Source: Lachnospiraceae bacterium UBA3845 (GTDB lineage: Bacteria > Bacillota > Clostridia > Lachnospirales > Lachnospiraceae). From it: a stretch of DNA of 17,259 bases. The DNA is taken from the NCBI GenBank assembly GCA_002392705.1, contig DGHP01000067.1, forward strand, positions 1 through 17,259. Direction: 5' to 3'. A program made the translations under genes and the position numbers. The notes beneath the pieces were generated by a model. That model was not told the DNA's origin, ran no database searches, and saw nothing but the letters and a program-made list of their open reading frames with translations. Below are positions 6,837 through 14,897 of the stretch, one piece after another. Position 1 is the first letter of the stretch, and each line of letters starts with the position of its first letter.

Positions 6837-7241
6837 TCAGCGGTACATCTCACGCCAGTCAAGGTCACCGCGGTCGAGGGATTTCAGGAGAATCTCCGCG
6901 GAGGCGATATTGGTCGCCAGCGGTACATTGTGGATGTCGCACATGCGGATCACTTTTGTCAGATCCGCCCCGTCATTGCGGGCCAGTGCCACGGAATCCG
7001 GATCCCGGAAAAAGAGGACCAGGTCCATCTGATTCTGTTCGATCATGGCGCTCATCTGCTGCTCCCCTCCGACATGACCTTCCAGAAACTTGTGTACATT
7101 CAGACCGGTCGCATCCGCAATCAGCCGCCCCGTGGTTCCGGTCGCGTAGAGGTCATGCCTGGCCAGAATTCCACGGTATGCGATGCAGCAGTTCTGCATC
7201 AGTTTTTTCTTTGCGTCATTCGCTATAAAACCGATATTCAT
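6837..7241 (-). CDS. mgsA: Methylglyoxal synthase-like protein with altered active site
   Basis: Homologue of methylglyoxal synthase, which converts dihydroxyacetone phosphate to methylglyoxal and phosphate in the cytoplasm. The start was set at the ATG at 7241 (MNIGFIAND), giving 134 residues. It has AAGGGGG (7251-7257) 9 bases upstream and matches the family's N-terminus. An in-frame TTG at 7286 would add 15 residues with no support. The phosphate-binding loop ATGTTGRLI (33-41) and the strand VPLATNIASAE are intact. Against Escherichia coli MgsA, H19 aligns with N8, catalytic D71 with E60 (GGEQQ instead of GGDQQ), and the PHDPD region with H98 is replaced by ARNDGAD with about three extra residues. 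Family membership is certain; synthase activity is uncertain. Confidence 0.85.
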   Translation of the reverse strand: MNIGFIANDAKKKLMQNCCIAYRGILARHDLYATGTTGRLIADATGLNVHKFLEGHVGGEQQMSAMIEQNQMDLVLFFRDPDSVALARNDGADLTKVIRMCDIHNVPLATNIASAEILLKSLDRGDLDWREMYR

Positions 7242-7269
7242 CCTCTGGATCCCCCTTATAAACTCTTTC

Positions 7270-7308
7270 GGATACGGTATCCTCAATCAAATCCGGCACT
7301 GCTGCCGG
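7270..7308 (-). repeat. Two inverted repeats between rodA and mgsA
   Basis: The roughly 100-bp gap holds a 6-bp stem CCGGCA/TGCCGG with a 4-base loop (7293-7308), then a 5-bp stem GGATA/TATCC with a 3-base loop (7270-7282). The first is followed on the minus strand by ATTTGATT, at best a weak terminator tail. They might reduce or tune expression of mgsA relative to rodA. Confidence 0.4.
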
Positions 7309-7341
7309 GCGATAACCCGCAAAGCTTACATCCGGTATCTC

Positions 7342-8448
7342 CTAGGCGGGATATCTTCCGGGCTGCAGCCCGATGTTCAGGCATATCCCTATGCCCATAC
7401 AGAAGCTGATCAGGCTGGTCACGCCGTAACTCACAAAGGGAAGCGTGATGCCGGTATTGGGCAGAAGGCCCGTCGTGACGCCTACGTTCAGAAAACTCTG
7501 GAAAAGGATCAGCGTTCCCATGCCGCAGCAGATCAGTGAACCTGCCTTCTGCTTTGCTCTCAAACCGATTCTGACGCAGAGGACCGCAATCAGGATCTCA
7601 AGCAGCACGATCGCGACACAGCCGATAAAACCAAGCTCCTCCCCGGCGACCGCGAAAATGAAATCCGTCTGCGGCTCTGATATAAAATTGCCGTTCTTTA
7701 CGGAATAGACCGCATTGTTGTTCAGTCCTTTCCCGTAAAGCTGGCCGGATCCGATCGCGATGATCGAGTTCTGCTGCTGGGCGGCATTCTCTGTGAATTC
7801 TGAGGGACGCAGCCATGCCATGATGCGGTTTCTCTGATAATCCTTGATCAGCGTCTGTTCCGGCTGGATAACAATGCTCAGGAAAATCGCCGCTGACGGA
7901 ACTAAAACCGCCAGGATGGAAAAAATGATCCGGAAACTCAGTCCCGCGGCAAATATTATAACACAAAAAACCAGGGCTGTGATAATTGTCGTGGACATAT
8001 CCGGCTCCCGATAGATCAAAAAGAGCGGAATCCCGGCAAGAATCAGGGAACTCAGGATCACGGGAACTGTATTGATGCGGTTTTCATAACGCGAGAAAAA
8101 ATCGGCAAAAAACAGGATCAGGATCAGTTTCACCAGGTCGGATGGCTGGAACTGGATGCCGATGCGGATCCACCTGGTCGCGCCGCCGACCTCTTCACCG
8201 ACCAGAAGGACTGCCAGGAGCAGTCCGCCGCCGACGATATACATGATCCAGTGAAACCGCAGTATCCAGGTGTAATCGATCAGGGAAAGGACCAGCATCG
8301 CTATGACGCCGATCACCAGGCCGGCGATCTGCCTGATCTGCGAGGACTGCTGCGCGCTCCCGATCACCATGATACCGATAACGGAGAGGGTGACGACGGC
8401 GGCAGCCAGAAGAAAGCTGTAATTGCGAAGTTTATACTGACGAAACAT
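7342..8448 (-). CDS. rodA: Rod shape-determining peptidoglycan polymerase RodA (SEDS family)
   Basis: SEDS-family glycosyltransferase that polymerises lipid II into glycan strands at the lateral wall, together with the class B PBP2. The 368-residue protein is highly hydrophobic, with about ten membrane helices. Family marks are QPSDLVKL (101-108, usually QPSE), the RNRIMAWLRP segment (206-215), the large extracellular loop with EPQTDFIFAVAGEELGFIG (258-276) containing the catalytic Asp D262, and PNTGITLPFVSYGVTSL (330-346), where the more common wording is SYGGSS. Placement beside mrdA and mreBCD favours RodA over FtsW. The start has AAGGAAT about 10 bases upstream and lies 18 bp after minC. 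In many Clostridia minD and minE fall in this gap, but they are absent here. Confidence 0.95.
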   Translation of the reverse strand: MFRQYKLRNYSFLLAAAVVTLSVIGIMVIGSAQQSSQIRQIAGLVIGVIAMLVLSLIDYTWILRFHWIMYIVGGGLLLAVLLVGEEVGGATRWIRIGIQFQPSDLVKLILILFFADFFSRYENRINTVPVILSSLILAGIPLFLIYREPDMSTTIITALVFCVIIFAAGLSFRIIFSILAVLVPSAAIFLSIVIQPEQTLIKDYQRNRIMAWLRPSEFTENAAQQQNSIIAIGSGQLYGKGLNNNAVYSVKNGNFISEPQTDFIFAVAGEELGFIGCVAIVLLEILIAVLCVRIGLRAKQKAGSLICCGMGTLILFQSFLNVGVTTGLLPNTGITLPFVSYGVTSLISFCMGIGICLNIGLQPGRYPA

Positions 8449-8466
8449 AGAATATGATATTCCTTA

Positions 8467-9180
8467 TTATGCCTTTCCTTCAGCCTTTCGGAAAAGATGC
8501 CGGAAGGCGCCTGCGGAAACGGGTTCAAATTTCAGATGGCCGTCCGATATGAAAGCGGCCGTCGCCTTTTCAGGGTAGTCGTCGGTGATTTCCTTTTTCC
8601 GGATAGCCGAAACTGCTCTGTGGGAAGCGATGGACAGTTCGGAAGGCTTCAGGACGAGGGCGGCCGCGAAAGCGCTTTCATCGCCTCCTGATCCGGCCCG
8701 GATGACCCCCATGGCGACGCCCCAGATCAGGATACTGCCCTCACTTACAATCTCGGCGCCCGGCTGCAGGTCTCCCAGCAGGACGACCGGCCGCAGGGAG
8801 CTGTATTTCTCGCCGGCGGCAAGGCTGCGGGTTACAAGGGCCGCCGTGGGCTCCTTGGCGTAACTGCTTTCCCGGACGCTGGTCATGGCCCGCACGATGG
8901 CTTCCTTCTGCTGCTCTTCTCTTTCAGGATCGGATTCAATGATGCATGTGATGTCCAGCTGACAGTTCTGCGTGATCGCGTCCACGATCTCTGTCTCCTG
9001 GACCTGAGTAAGCTCCCGCCCCCGGAACTGCACCGCCATCTGGCCGCCCCTGAAAAATCTGGCGCTGCGCCGGAATTTGGCGGCGATGTCCGATACCATT
9101 TTTTCATAAGGCACAGAAGGATTCAGAATCAGAGTCAGGACATATTTATTGCTTTTCAGTTCAAAAGATTCTTCTGCCAT
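8467..9180 (-). CDS. minC: Septum site-determining protein MinC (MinD-binding motif not recognisable)
   Basis: FtsZ inhibitor that, in well-studied systems, is recruited to the membrane by MinD and blocks division away from midcell. The 237-residue protein has an N-terminal domain (about 5-85, including KFRRSARFFRGGQMAVQFRG) and a C-terminal beta-helix (about 112-215). The latter has the conserved VVLLGDLQPGAEIVSEGSIL (132-151), the glycine-rich AGSGGDESAFAAAL (162-175) and ELSIAS. Where most MinC proteins have RSGQ, which is needed for MinD binding, this one aligns as AAGE within RSLAAGEKY. The start has AGGAGACAGGAAG directly before ATG and lies 16 bp after mrdA. No minD or minE follows. 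Assignment to MinC is good; how it is localised is unclear. Confidence 0.88.
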   Translation of the reverse strand: MAEESFELKSNKYVLTLILNPSVPYEKMVSDIAAKFRRSARFFRGGQMAVQFRGRELTQVQETEIVDAITQNCQLDITCIIESDPEREEQQKEAIVRAMTSVRESSYAKEPTAALVTRSLAAGEKYSSLRPVVLLGDLQPGAEIVSEGSILIWGVAMGVIRAGSGGDESAFAAALVLKPSELSIASHRAVSAIRKKEITDDYPEKATAAFISDGHLKFEPVSAGAFRHLFRKAEGKA

Positions 9181-9196
9181 CTTCCTGTCTCCTGCA

Positions 9197-12112
9197 TCAG
9201 TCGGTCCGGATATTTCCGCTGATAACCTGGATCGCGTGTCCGGGAATCAGCACAGAGCTGTCCTGCTGTTTGAAATAGTAATTCACCACATCCCGTGCGA
9301 TGGTTGCGGTATTGGCCGATGTATAGCCGTAGGCCACACGGACAGCCAGAGCGATCTCCGGCGCTTCATAAGGCGCGTAGCCGATAAAGAGCGCATGGTT
9401 CGGCTTTGTGACGACGAACTGGGCGGTTCCCGTCTTGCCGGCCACCTCCACGCCCTTGTAATCTTCAAAGGCACTGTGATTCTTTACCACGGCCCGCATG
9501 CCGGAATGGATCGAATCCCAGAGCTCCTGCGGAAGATCGACTGTACTGTGCAGCACAGGTTCATTATTGGATATTGTATTGCCGTTCGCGTCCGTGATCC
9601 GGTCGATCAGCGTCAGGTCATAGCACATGCCGGAATTCGCGACCGTATTCACATAGCGGGCAAGCTGGGAAACCGTGTAGGCGTGGTCTGACTGTCCCAT
9701 GGCCGCGCGGACCGGGTCTCTTGTGGCGATATGCGGGCTGGACTCCGGAACCTCGATTCCCGATTTGGAATCAAGTCCGTACATGGCGGCATATTTGGCC
9801 AGCAGCCGCGTACCGGCATCATCATCATATGTCCCGCTGGTCGATGCAAGTCTCCATCCGATCGTGTTAAAGAAAAAGTTGCAGGAGTTCTTGATCGCGT
9901 CAGACAGGACCTCCGTCCCGTGGGCGCCGGGGTAAACCCAGCATTTGATGTCAGGCTCGACGGAATCAAAATCACCCGTACAGTAGAGCTGCTCCGAGGT
10001 CGCCAGAACCCCTTCCATGACGCCTGCAGTGGCCGAGATCGGCTTGAAGGTGGAACCGGGAGCCAGAAGCTCCTGGGTGGCACGGCTGTAGAAGGGACTG
10101 GACAGGTCTGTCGCCAGATTGTTGTAATAGCCCGAATCCATCTCGTTGACAAGCCGGTTGTTGTCGTAGCCCGGATAGGTTACGCAGGCTTTCACGGTCC
10201 CGTCATCCGGGTCCGTTATCACGATCGCGCCCGAGCAGGGATTCAGGGCCAGCATGGCAGGCGTAATCTCCAGATTGTAGATCTTGTCGCGGATAAAATC
10301 ATAGGCGCCCAGCGTGCCGTCACTGAGGTTCTCGTAATCTACTGTGCTCATCTCGAGCACGCCCTGGTCAAAGAGAAGCAGGCAGACCTGGCTTCCGGAG
10401 AGCGTCTTTTCCATCAGCATATAGCGGAAAACACGCTTGCAGAAGTTGGTATCTTCCCCCAGATATTCCGCGATATAGTCCGCCAGCGCGGAATAGATCT
10501 CCGTGGAATCCATATACACGGTATCTTCGGTAATCCCGTTGATATCGATCCAGTTTCTGGAGATGGCATAGGTCAGAAATTCCTGGAGGCTGATGGTCTC
10601 CTCCTCCGCCCAGGCCCGGTAGGTCAGGTCCGTCTCATCGATCGCTTCCTCGTTCAGGATCCCTGCTCCGGGAAGCATCGTGTTCACGATATAGGACTGG
10701 TAGACCTTCATCTCATCGGTGAGATCCCTGTAGGGTGTGGGATCATCCCTGAGGAGCTGGTCCTTGATCTCGGCGAAGATGGAAGCCGCCTTCTGCCGGA
10801 AGGCGCGGTAGACCCCTCTCTCATTTTTCGAAGCGTCCTGATCGGAGAGATGCTCCACGTCGAGGACGTTGTTTTCAAACAGGGAGTAATAGACGTCATA
10901 GACCGGGATACTGACATCGTCCGCGGTCGTGATCCAGGTATAGTCGATCGACTCCGTATCCACGATATTGGACCAGAGAATGCCGGCGATATACTCTTCC
11001 AGAATCTTATAGGAAGCGATCTGGAGGTCGCTGTCCAGGGTAAGATACAGGGAATTGCCTGCTTCCGGCTGAACGACGGACTCCGTGGAGATCGTGCGCC
11101 CCAGATTGTCCACATAGATGGTCTCCGACCCCTTTTCGCCCTGCAGGTCCGTCTCCATGACCTTCTCAAGACCGACTTTTCCGACGATATCCGTCGCGTC
11201 GTAGGAGTCATCCTGCTCCCTCAGTTCGGAGAGCTCCTCCGCGGAGATCTGGCCGGTATAGCCGATGATGGGGGCAAAATACTCCGCGTTGTTGTAAACG
11301 CGCTTGTAGTCCTCCGTTACATCGATTCCCTGCAGGGTGCCTGTATTCTCAAGCAGCTGGGAGACCGTCTCCTCGCTGACGTCCTTGGCGATGGTGATGG
11401 AATTATAGCGCTGGTAGCTGTTGGCGGCCAGGGTTGAGCGGAACTGGCAGAGCTTCAGGATCTCATTGGCCGTAAAGGTTTCCGGAAGCCCCCAGGCAGC
11501 CTTCTCCTCCGCGGTCGGTCTCGTGCTCGTAATCCCGTAGTAGCGGTCCGAACACATCATCTCGATCATCTCCGGCGCGGTTATATTCTTCTCCTCGTCC
11601 GTCATGGAATCGATGGTGAGTCTGCCGAAGATATCTGCCTTGAAGCGGTTCAGGTTAAATCCGCTCGTGTTATAGACGTAATTGCCGTCCTTGTCCAGGG
11701 AGATGCGGAAATTCTTCAGGACCGAATCCCCGTGGCTTTCTATGATCCGGATCGTATTGTAGATAATTCCGTTCAGCGCAAGGTTCCTGGCCGTGTTGCT
11801 CCGGTAGGTCCCCACGTCCTCAAGGGTCACTGAATAGGCAAGCTGGTTGTAGGCCAGAAGCTTGCCGTTGCAGTCATAGATCTCTCCTCTGGTTGCTTTC
11901 AGGACACGTTCCTTGCGGATGGACAGGGTAAAATCGTTCAGATAGCTCTCCCCGTTCAGGACCTGCAGGTCAAACAGGCGGGCGATCAGGACGGAACCCA
12001 TGGCAAGGAAGAGAATGATCAGGAAGATCATGCGCGGCCGCAGCCCCACTGCCGCGGCCCTGTGCTGCTTTTTATGCTGCTTTGTTCCGATCGTATTCAA
12101 TAACTGCCTCAC
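9197..12112 (-). CDS. mrdA: Class B penicillin-binding protein 2 (elongation transpeptidase), long form
   Basis: Transpeptidase that cross-links peptidoglycan in the elongasome, working with RodA. It has a short basic N-terminus, one transmembrane helix (about 29-47), the pedestal or dimerisation region (about 48-350, with ATRGEIYDCNGKLLAYNQ) and a C-terminal transpeptidase domain. The catalytic motifs are STFK (S687-K690), SCN (743-745) and KTG (893-895). At 971 residues it is far longer than the roughly 630 of Escherichia coli PBP2. The extra length is mostly an acidic insert of about 240 residues (370-615) at the entry of the transpeptidase domain. The start is a GTG with an in-frame TGA directly upstream and only a weak ribosome-binding site. 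Adjacent genes mreD and minC confirm the elongasome setting. Confidence 0.95.
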   Translation of the reverse strand: MRQLLNTIGTKQHKKQHRAAAVGLRPRMIFLIILFLAMGSVLIARLFDLQVLNGESYLNDFTLSIRKERVLKATRGEIYDCNGKLLAYNQLAYSVTLEDVGTYRSNTARNLALNGIIYNTIRIIESHGDSVLKNFRISLDKDGNYVYNTSGFNLNRFKADIFGRLTIDSMTDEEKNITAPEMIEMMCSDRYYGITSTRPTAEEKAAWGLPETFTANEILKLCQFRSTLAANSYQRYNSITIAKDVSEETVSQLLENTGTLQGIDVTEDYKRVYNNAEYFAPIIGYTGQISAEELSELREQDDSYDATDIVGKVGLEKVMETDLQGEKGSETIYVDNLGRTISTESVVQPEAGNSLYLTLDSDLQIASYKILEEYIAGILWSNIVDTESIDYTWITTADDVSIPVYDVYYSLFENNVLDVEHLSDQDASKNERGVYRAFRQKAASIFAEIKDQLLRDDPTPYRDLTDEMKVYQSYIVNTMLPGAGILNEEAIDETDLTYRAWAEEETISLQEFLTYAISRNWIDINGITEDTVYMDSTEIYSALADYIAEYLGEDTNFCKRVFRYMLMEKTLSGSQVCLLLFDQGVLEMSTVDYENLSDGTLGAYDFIRDKIYNLEITPAMLALNPCSGAIVITDPDDGTVKACVTYPGYDNNRLVNEMDSGYYNNLATDLSSPFYSRATQELLAPGSTFKPISATAGVMEGVLATSEQLYCTGDFDSVEPDIKCWVYPGAHGTEVLSDAIKNSCNFFFNTIGWRLASTSGTYDDDAGTRLLAKYAAMYGLDSKSGIEVPESSPHIATRDPVRAAMGQSDHAYTVSQLARYVNTVANSGMCYDLTLIDRITDANGNTISNNEPVLHSTVDLPQELWDSIHSGMRAVVKNHSAFEDYKGVEVAGKTGTAQFVVTKPNHALFIGYAPYEAPEIALAVRVAYGYTSANTATIARDVVNYYFKQQDSSVLIPGHAIQVISGNIRTD

Positions 12113-12165
12113 TCATAATCTCTGTTCCCGCAGCGCTGCGATGCGGCCGGAAGCAGAGGTGTTTT

Positions 12166-12663
12166 TCAGAAATATGTCCTGCGGGTCTTCCTGTTGACAT
12201 AGAAATTCAGCTGATAGAGGAAAACCGCCAGGATCACCGTGTAGATCATCTCCGGAATCATGATTCTTCGAAGATAAAAGAAAAAGTGAATCCGTCCCCG
12301 GATCAGGAAGGTGGTGACGTACTGGTAGAGTCCGTAGATCAGATCCGCCCCGGCGATCAGCAGAAGCGGCGTTTTGATATCGTCATCATAGAAGATCCGG
12401 TAGGAAAAGCCGGTAAGATAGCCGATCCAGGCGTAGGCCAGGGTATAAAAACCCGGGGTGGAGCCGGCGACAAGATCCAGAAAAAAACCTGCCAGGGCTC
12501 CCACGGTCAGGCCGGTCCTGCTTCCGCACATCAGGGCGAATGAAGCAGTCAGGATCACCTGGAGATTCGGCCGGATCGAAGCGATCTCTATATATCCCAT
12601 CAGCGTGGTCTGCAGCAGCGCCGCAGCCGCACAGAGAAGGATGATAATCAGTTTCCTTTTCAA
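12166..12663 (-). CDS. mreD: Rod shape-determining protein MreD
   Basis: Small integral membrane partner of MreC and PBP2/RodA. The 165-residue protein is largely hydrophobic, with about five membrane helices and the family pattern RPNLQVILTASFALMCGSRT (31-50) followed by GALAGFFLDLVAGSTPGFYT. It begins with an unusual TTG (MKRKLIII), preceded by AAGGA about 10 bases upstream; no better in-frame ATG exists. The TTG start suggests low translation, as is plausible for a minor membrane protein. It sits between mreC (68 bp gap) and mrdA (53 bp gap). Confidence 0.93.
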   Translation of the reverse strand: MKRKLIIILLCAAAALLQTTLMGYIEIASIRPNLQVILTASFALMCGSRTGLTVGALAGFFLDLVAGSTPGFYTLAYAWIGYLTGFSYRIFYDDDIKTPLLLIAGADLIYGLYQYVTTFLIRGRIHFFFYLRRIMIPEMIYTVILAVFLYQLNFYVNRKTRRTYF

Positions 12664-12731
12664 ATTGCACCAATCCTTACTGGAACAGAGGCCTGGCTTA
12701 TGAAGAACATGGCCCCGGATCCGTATTCCGC

Positions 12732-13832
12732 TTACTGCGCGTTTCCTTCACCGCCGTTTTCGGCATCAGCAGCAGCCTCTCCGCCTTCAGGGGAGAGCTC
12801 CGCAGCTTCCGCCTGCGCGCTTCCGTCCGCGCCTTCCGCCTGGTCAGCAGCCTCCGCGTTCTCCTCCCGGGCGCTTCCATCCGCTTCCGTCCCGGCCTCA
12901 CCGGTCCCTTCCTGCCTTCGGGGCGCTGTAAGGATCGTCTGGTTTCCTGCGGGAACGGCCGGAAGCGTCGGCGCAGTCTCACCGTCGCTGATGACATACT
13001 GCTTCAGCGTCCGGATCACCAGAACTTCCTGCAGATGACGGAAATCGACAACGGGAGTAACCGTGCCGGATTTGGTCAGGTTGTTCGCGTCATTATTCAG
13101 CTCGGAGATATAGCCGATCAGGATTCCGGGCAGATATTTCTCGGAAATGTTGCTCGTCACGACCTTATCTCCCACATGGACGTGGTTGTTGTCATCGGTC
13201 AGCTTGACCAGTGAAAGGGTTCCCTCGTCGATCAGGGCCAGATTGCCGGCGATGATGCAGGTATCACTGGTGGTTGAGATCATGGCGGAGACGTTGCTGT
13301 TGTCGTCGATGATCGCCCTGACGGTGGACCAGTTCGGCCCCGTGGCCGTGACGATGCCGACAAGGCCTGCTCCAGACATGACGTTGCAGTCAACCGAAAT
13401 GCCGTCGCTGGTGCCTTTGTCGATCGTGAAGCTGTTGAACCAGTTGCCGCTGCCTTTTGAGATCACGCGGGCACCGATCGAATCATATTCGGAATACTCT
13501 TCCTTGAGATCGAGAAGCTCCTGCAGGCGCTCCAGTTCCTCTTTGTCGAGGACCAGCTTGCTGTTTTCGGCGGTCAGGGTGTCCACCTTTTCCCTGAGTT
13601 CATGGTTTTCTTCCCTCAGGGCGGCGGAATCGGTCATATTCGCCGAGAAGCCGGAAAGGAAGCTGCCGAGGCTGTTCATGCCCTTCTGGATCGGGCTTAT
13701 GACAAAGCCTGTCGCGGCGCTGAGCGGCGTCATGGCCGAGGAACTGATAAAGGAAACGGCAATCAGCGCGATGCAGATGACCGACAGAATAATCAGCCCT
13801 GTTTTTCCGTTTCCGGTATTTTTATTATTCAT
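12732..13832 (-). CDS. mreC: Rod shape-determining protein MreC with acidic low-complexity tail
   Basis: Membrane-anchored scaffold that links MreB to PBP2/RodA. Order along 366 residues: transmembrane helix (about 12-32), coiled coil (about 70-112, ALREENHELREKVDTLTAEN onward) and two beta domains (about 115-280) with the family stretch GAGLVGIVTATGPNWSTVRA (154-173) and DKVVTSNISEKYLPGILIGY. Residues about 307-366 form an Ala/Glu/Gly-rich acidic tail (for example AEAADQAEGADGSAQAEAAE) beyond the usual MreC end. This tail should lie outside the cell membrane and be disordered. AGGAG lies about 13 bases from the ATG. The gene starts 27 bp after mreB, indicating one operon. Confidence 0.95.
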   Translation of the reverse strand: MNNKNTGNGKTGLIILSVICIALIAVSFISSSAMTPLSAATGFVISPIQKGMNSLGSFLSGFSANMTDSAALREENHELREKVDTLTAENSKLVLDKEELERLQELLDLKEEYSEYDSIGARVISKGSGNWFNSFTIDKGTSDGISVDCNVMSGAGLVGIVTATGPNWSTVRAIIDDNSNVSAMISTTSDTCIIAGNLALIDEGTLSLVKLTDDNNHVHVGDKVVTSNISEKYLPGILIGYISELNNDANNLTKSGTVTPVVDFRHLQEVLVIRTLKQYVISDGETAPTLPAVPAGNQTILTAPRRQEGTGEAGTEADGSAREENAEAADQAEGADGSAQAEAAELSPEGGEAAADAENGGEGNAQ

Positions 13833-13859
13833 TCTGCTAATATGTCTCCTGTCAGCTGC

Positions 13860-14861
13860 TCACCTTCGCGGCGACCGCATGAGGGGGTACAGCTCTTTCT
13901 GGTTGATCATGGTGACAAGGCCGCGGATCGTGGAATTCTTCGGATCCTGGATATGATAGACCGGGAGAGAAATCTCCTTCTGAATATAGATCGGAAGATT
14001 CTGCAGCAGCGATACGCCGCCGGTCAGGAAGATCCCTTCCTTCATGATATCCCTTCGGATCATCGGCGGAGTCCTGTCCACGATCGAACGGATCTCATCC
14101 ACGATCCGGTCTATGGTTCCGAGTACGGAAACGCTCACCGCAAGGGCCGGGATCATGTCGCTCTTGGGCAGTCCCGACAGGGTATGGATTCCGAACACCT
14201 TCTGCTCGAGCCTGGGGCCGTTGATCATGAAGGCCAGATTGTTCTTGAGCCGGGCAGCGGTTTTCATGCCGATGCTGATGTTGAATTTGCGGCGGACCAT
14301 CGTCGCGATGTCCTCATCCAGCTTCAGGCCGCCCTCCTTCATCGTTCTCCCGATGATGACCTTCCCGTCGGAAAGAACCGAGATCTCCGTGGTATCGGCT
14401 CCGATATTGACAATCATATGCCCGGATGGACTGAGCACGGGCAGTCCGATGGAAACGGCATCCGCGATCCCCTTGTCCACCAGATGGACCCTCCCGGGGC
14501 TCAGGGTGGAATTCATGACATTGAAGAAGGCTCTCTGCTCCACAGGGGTCACCTGGGAAGGAACCGCCAGGCAGATGCCGGCGCTCTTCTGGGAAAATGT
14601 CGTAAACTTCTTCAGGGCATCCGTCAGAACCAGCTCCATGCTGGTCGCGTAGGCGATTACCCCGTTGACCATGGGCCGGGTGACGCTGACGTCCACCGGA
14701 TTTTTCTCATACATCTCATAGGCTTCGTCCCCGATCGCGAGAACCCTGCTTCCTCTCATGGCGATCATGTTCCGGATCTCCATGAACTTTTCCCCGCTGC
14801 GGTCGCGAAGCTTCAGCGTGTCGGTGCCGAGATCAACCCCGACCATATTTGTAAAAAGCAT
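13860..14861 (-). CDS. mreB: MreB-like actin homologue with changed nucleotide site
   Basis: Bacterial actin that guides lateral wall synthesis. The 333-residue protein is clearly MreB-like: VGVDLGTDTLKL (7-18, phosphate 1), CLAVPSQVTPVEQRAFFNVM (97-116), GLPKSDM (230-236) and GIFLTGGVSLLQNLP (276-290, adenosine motif). Key segments differ from canonical MreB. The acidic EEP motif before the AAAIG helix reads VDKGIADAV (128-136), and phosphate 2, normally DIGGGTTE, reads NIGADTTE (152-159). GERTAE reads GMKTAA. GGAGG 8 bases before the ATG supports the start. Position before mreC and mreD makes the elongasome role likely. Whether it hydrolyses ATP is uncertain, and another, more canonical MreB could exist elsewhere. 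Confidence 0.9.
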   Translation of the reverse strand: MLFTNMVGVDLGTDTLKLRDRSGEKFMEIRNMIAMRGSRVLAIGDEAYEMYEKNPVDVSVTRPMVNGVIAYATSMELVLTDALKKFTTFSQKSAGICLAVPSQVTPVEQRAFFNVMNSTLSPGRVHLVDKGIADAVSIGLPVLSPSGHMIVNIGADTTEISVLSDGKVIIGRTMKEGGLKLDEDIATMVRRKFNISIGMKTAARLKNNLAFMINGPRLEQKVFGIHTLSGLPKSDMIPALAVSVSVLGTIDRIVDEIRSIVDRTPPMIRRDIMKEGIFLTGGVSLLQNLPIYIQKEISLPVYHIQDPKNSTIRGLVTMINQKELYPLMRSPRR

Positions 14862-14897
14862 CCGTTTCGTTCCTCCAGGCCCGGCTGAAATATTTCT

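Noticed and set aside
7242..7286. TTG at 7286 as start of mgsA, adding 15 residues.
   Set aside because: The ATG at 7241 has a strong AAGGGGG site and begins the protein where the family begins.
7242..7290. TTGAGG and TTTATA upstream of mgsA as a promoter.
   Set aside because: Transcription would begin inside the ribosome-binding site and the hexamers match poorly.
9731..11437. A 568-codon open frame on the plus strand opposite PBP2.
   Set aside because: It mirrors the PBP2 codons, has no recognisable domain, and the minus-strand gene is certain. Similar long frames opposite mreB (13602-14888) and dacA (5716-6750) are shadows for the same reason.
12129..12140. Palindrome CGCAGCGCTGCG in the mreD-mrdA gap.
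   Set aside because: Short, GC-rich and without U-run or repeats elsewhere; not enough to call a regulatory site.
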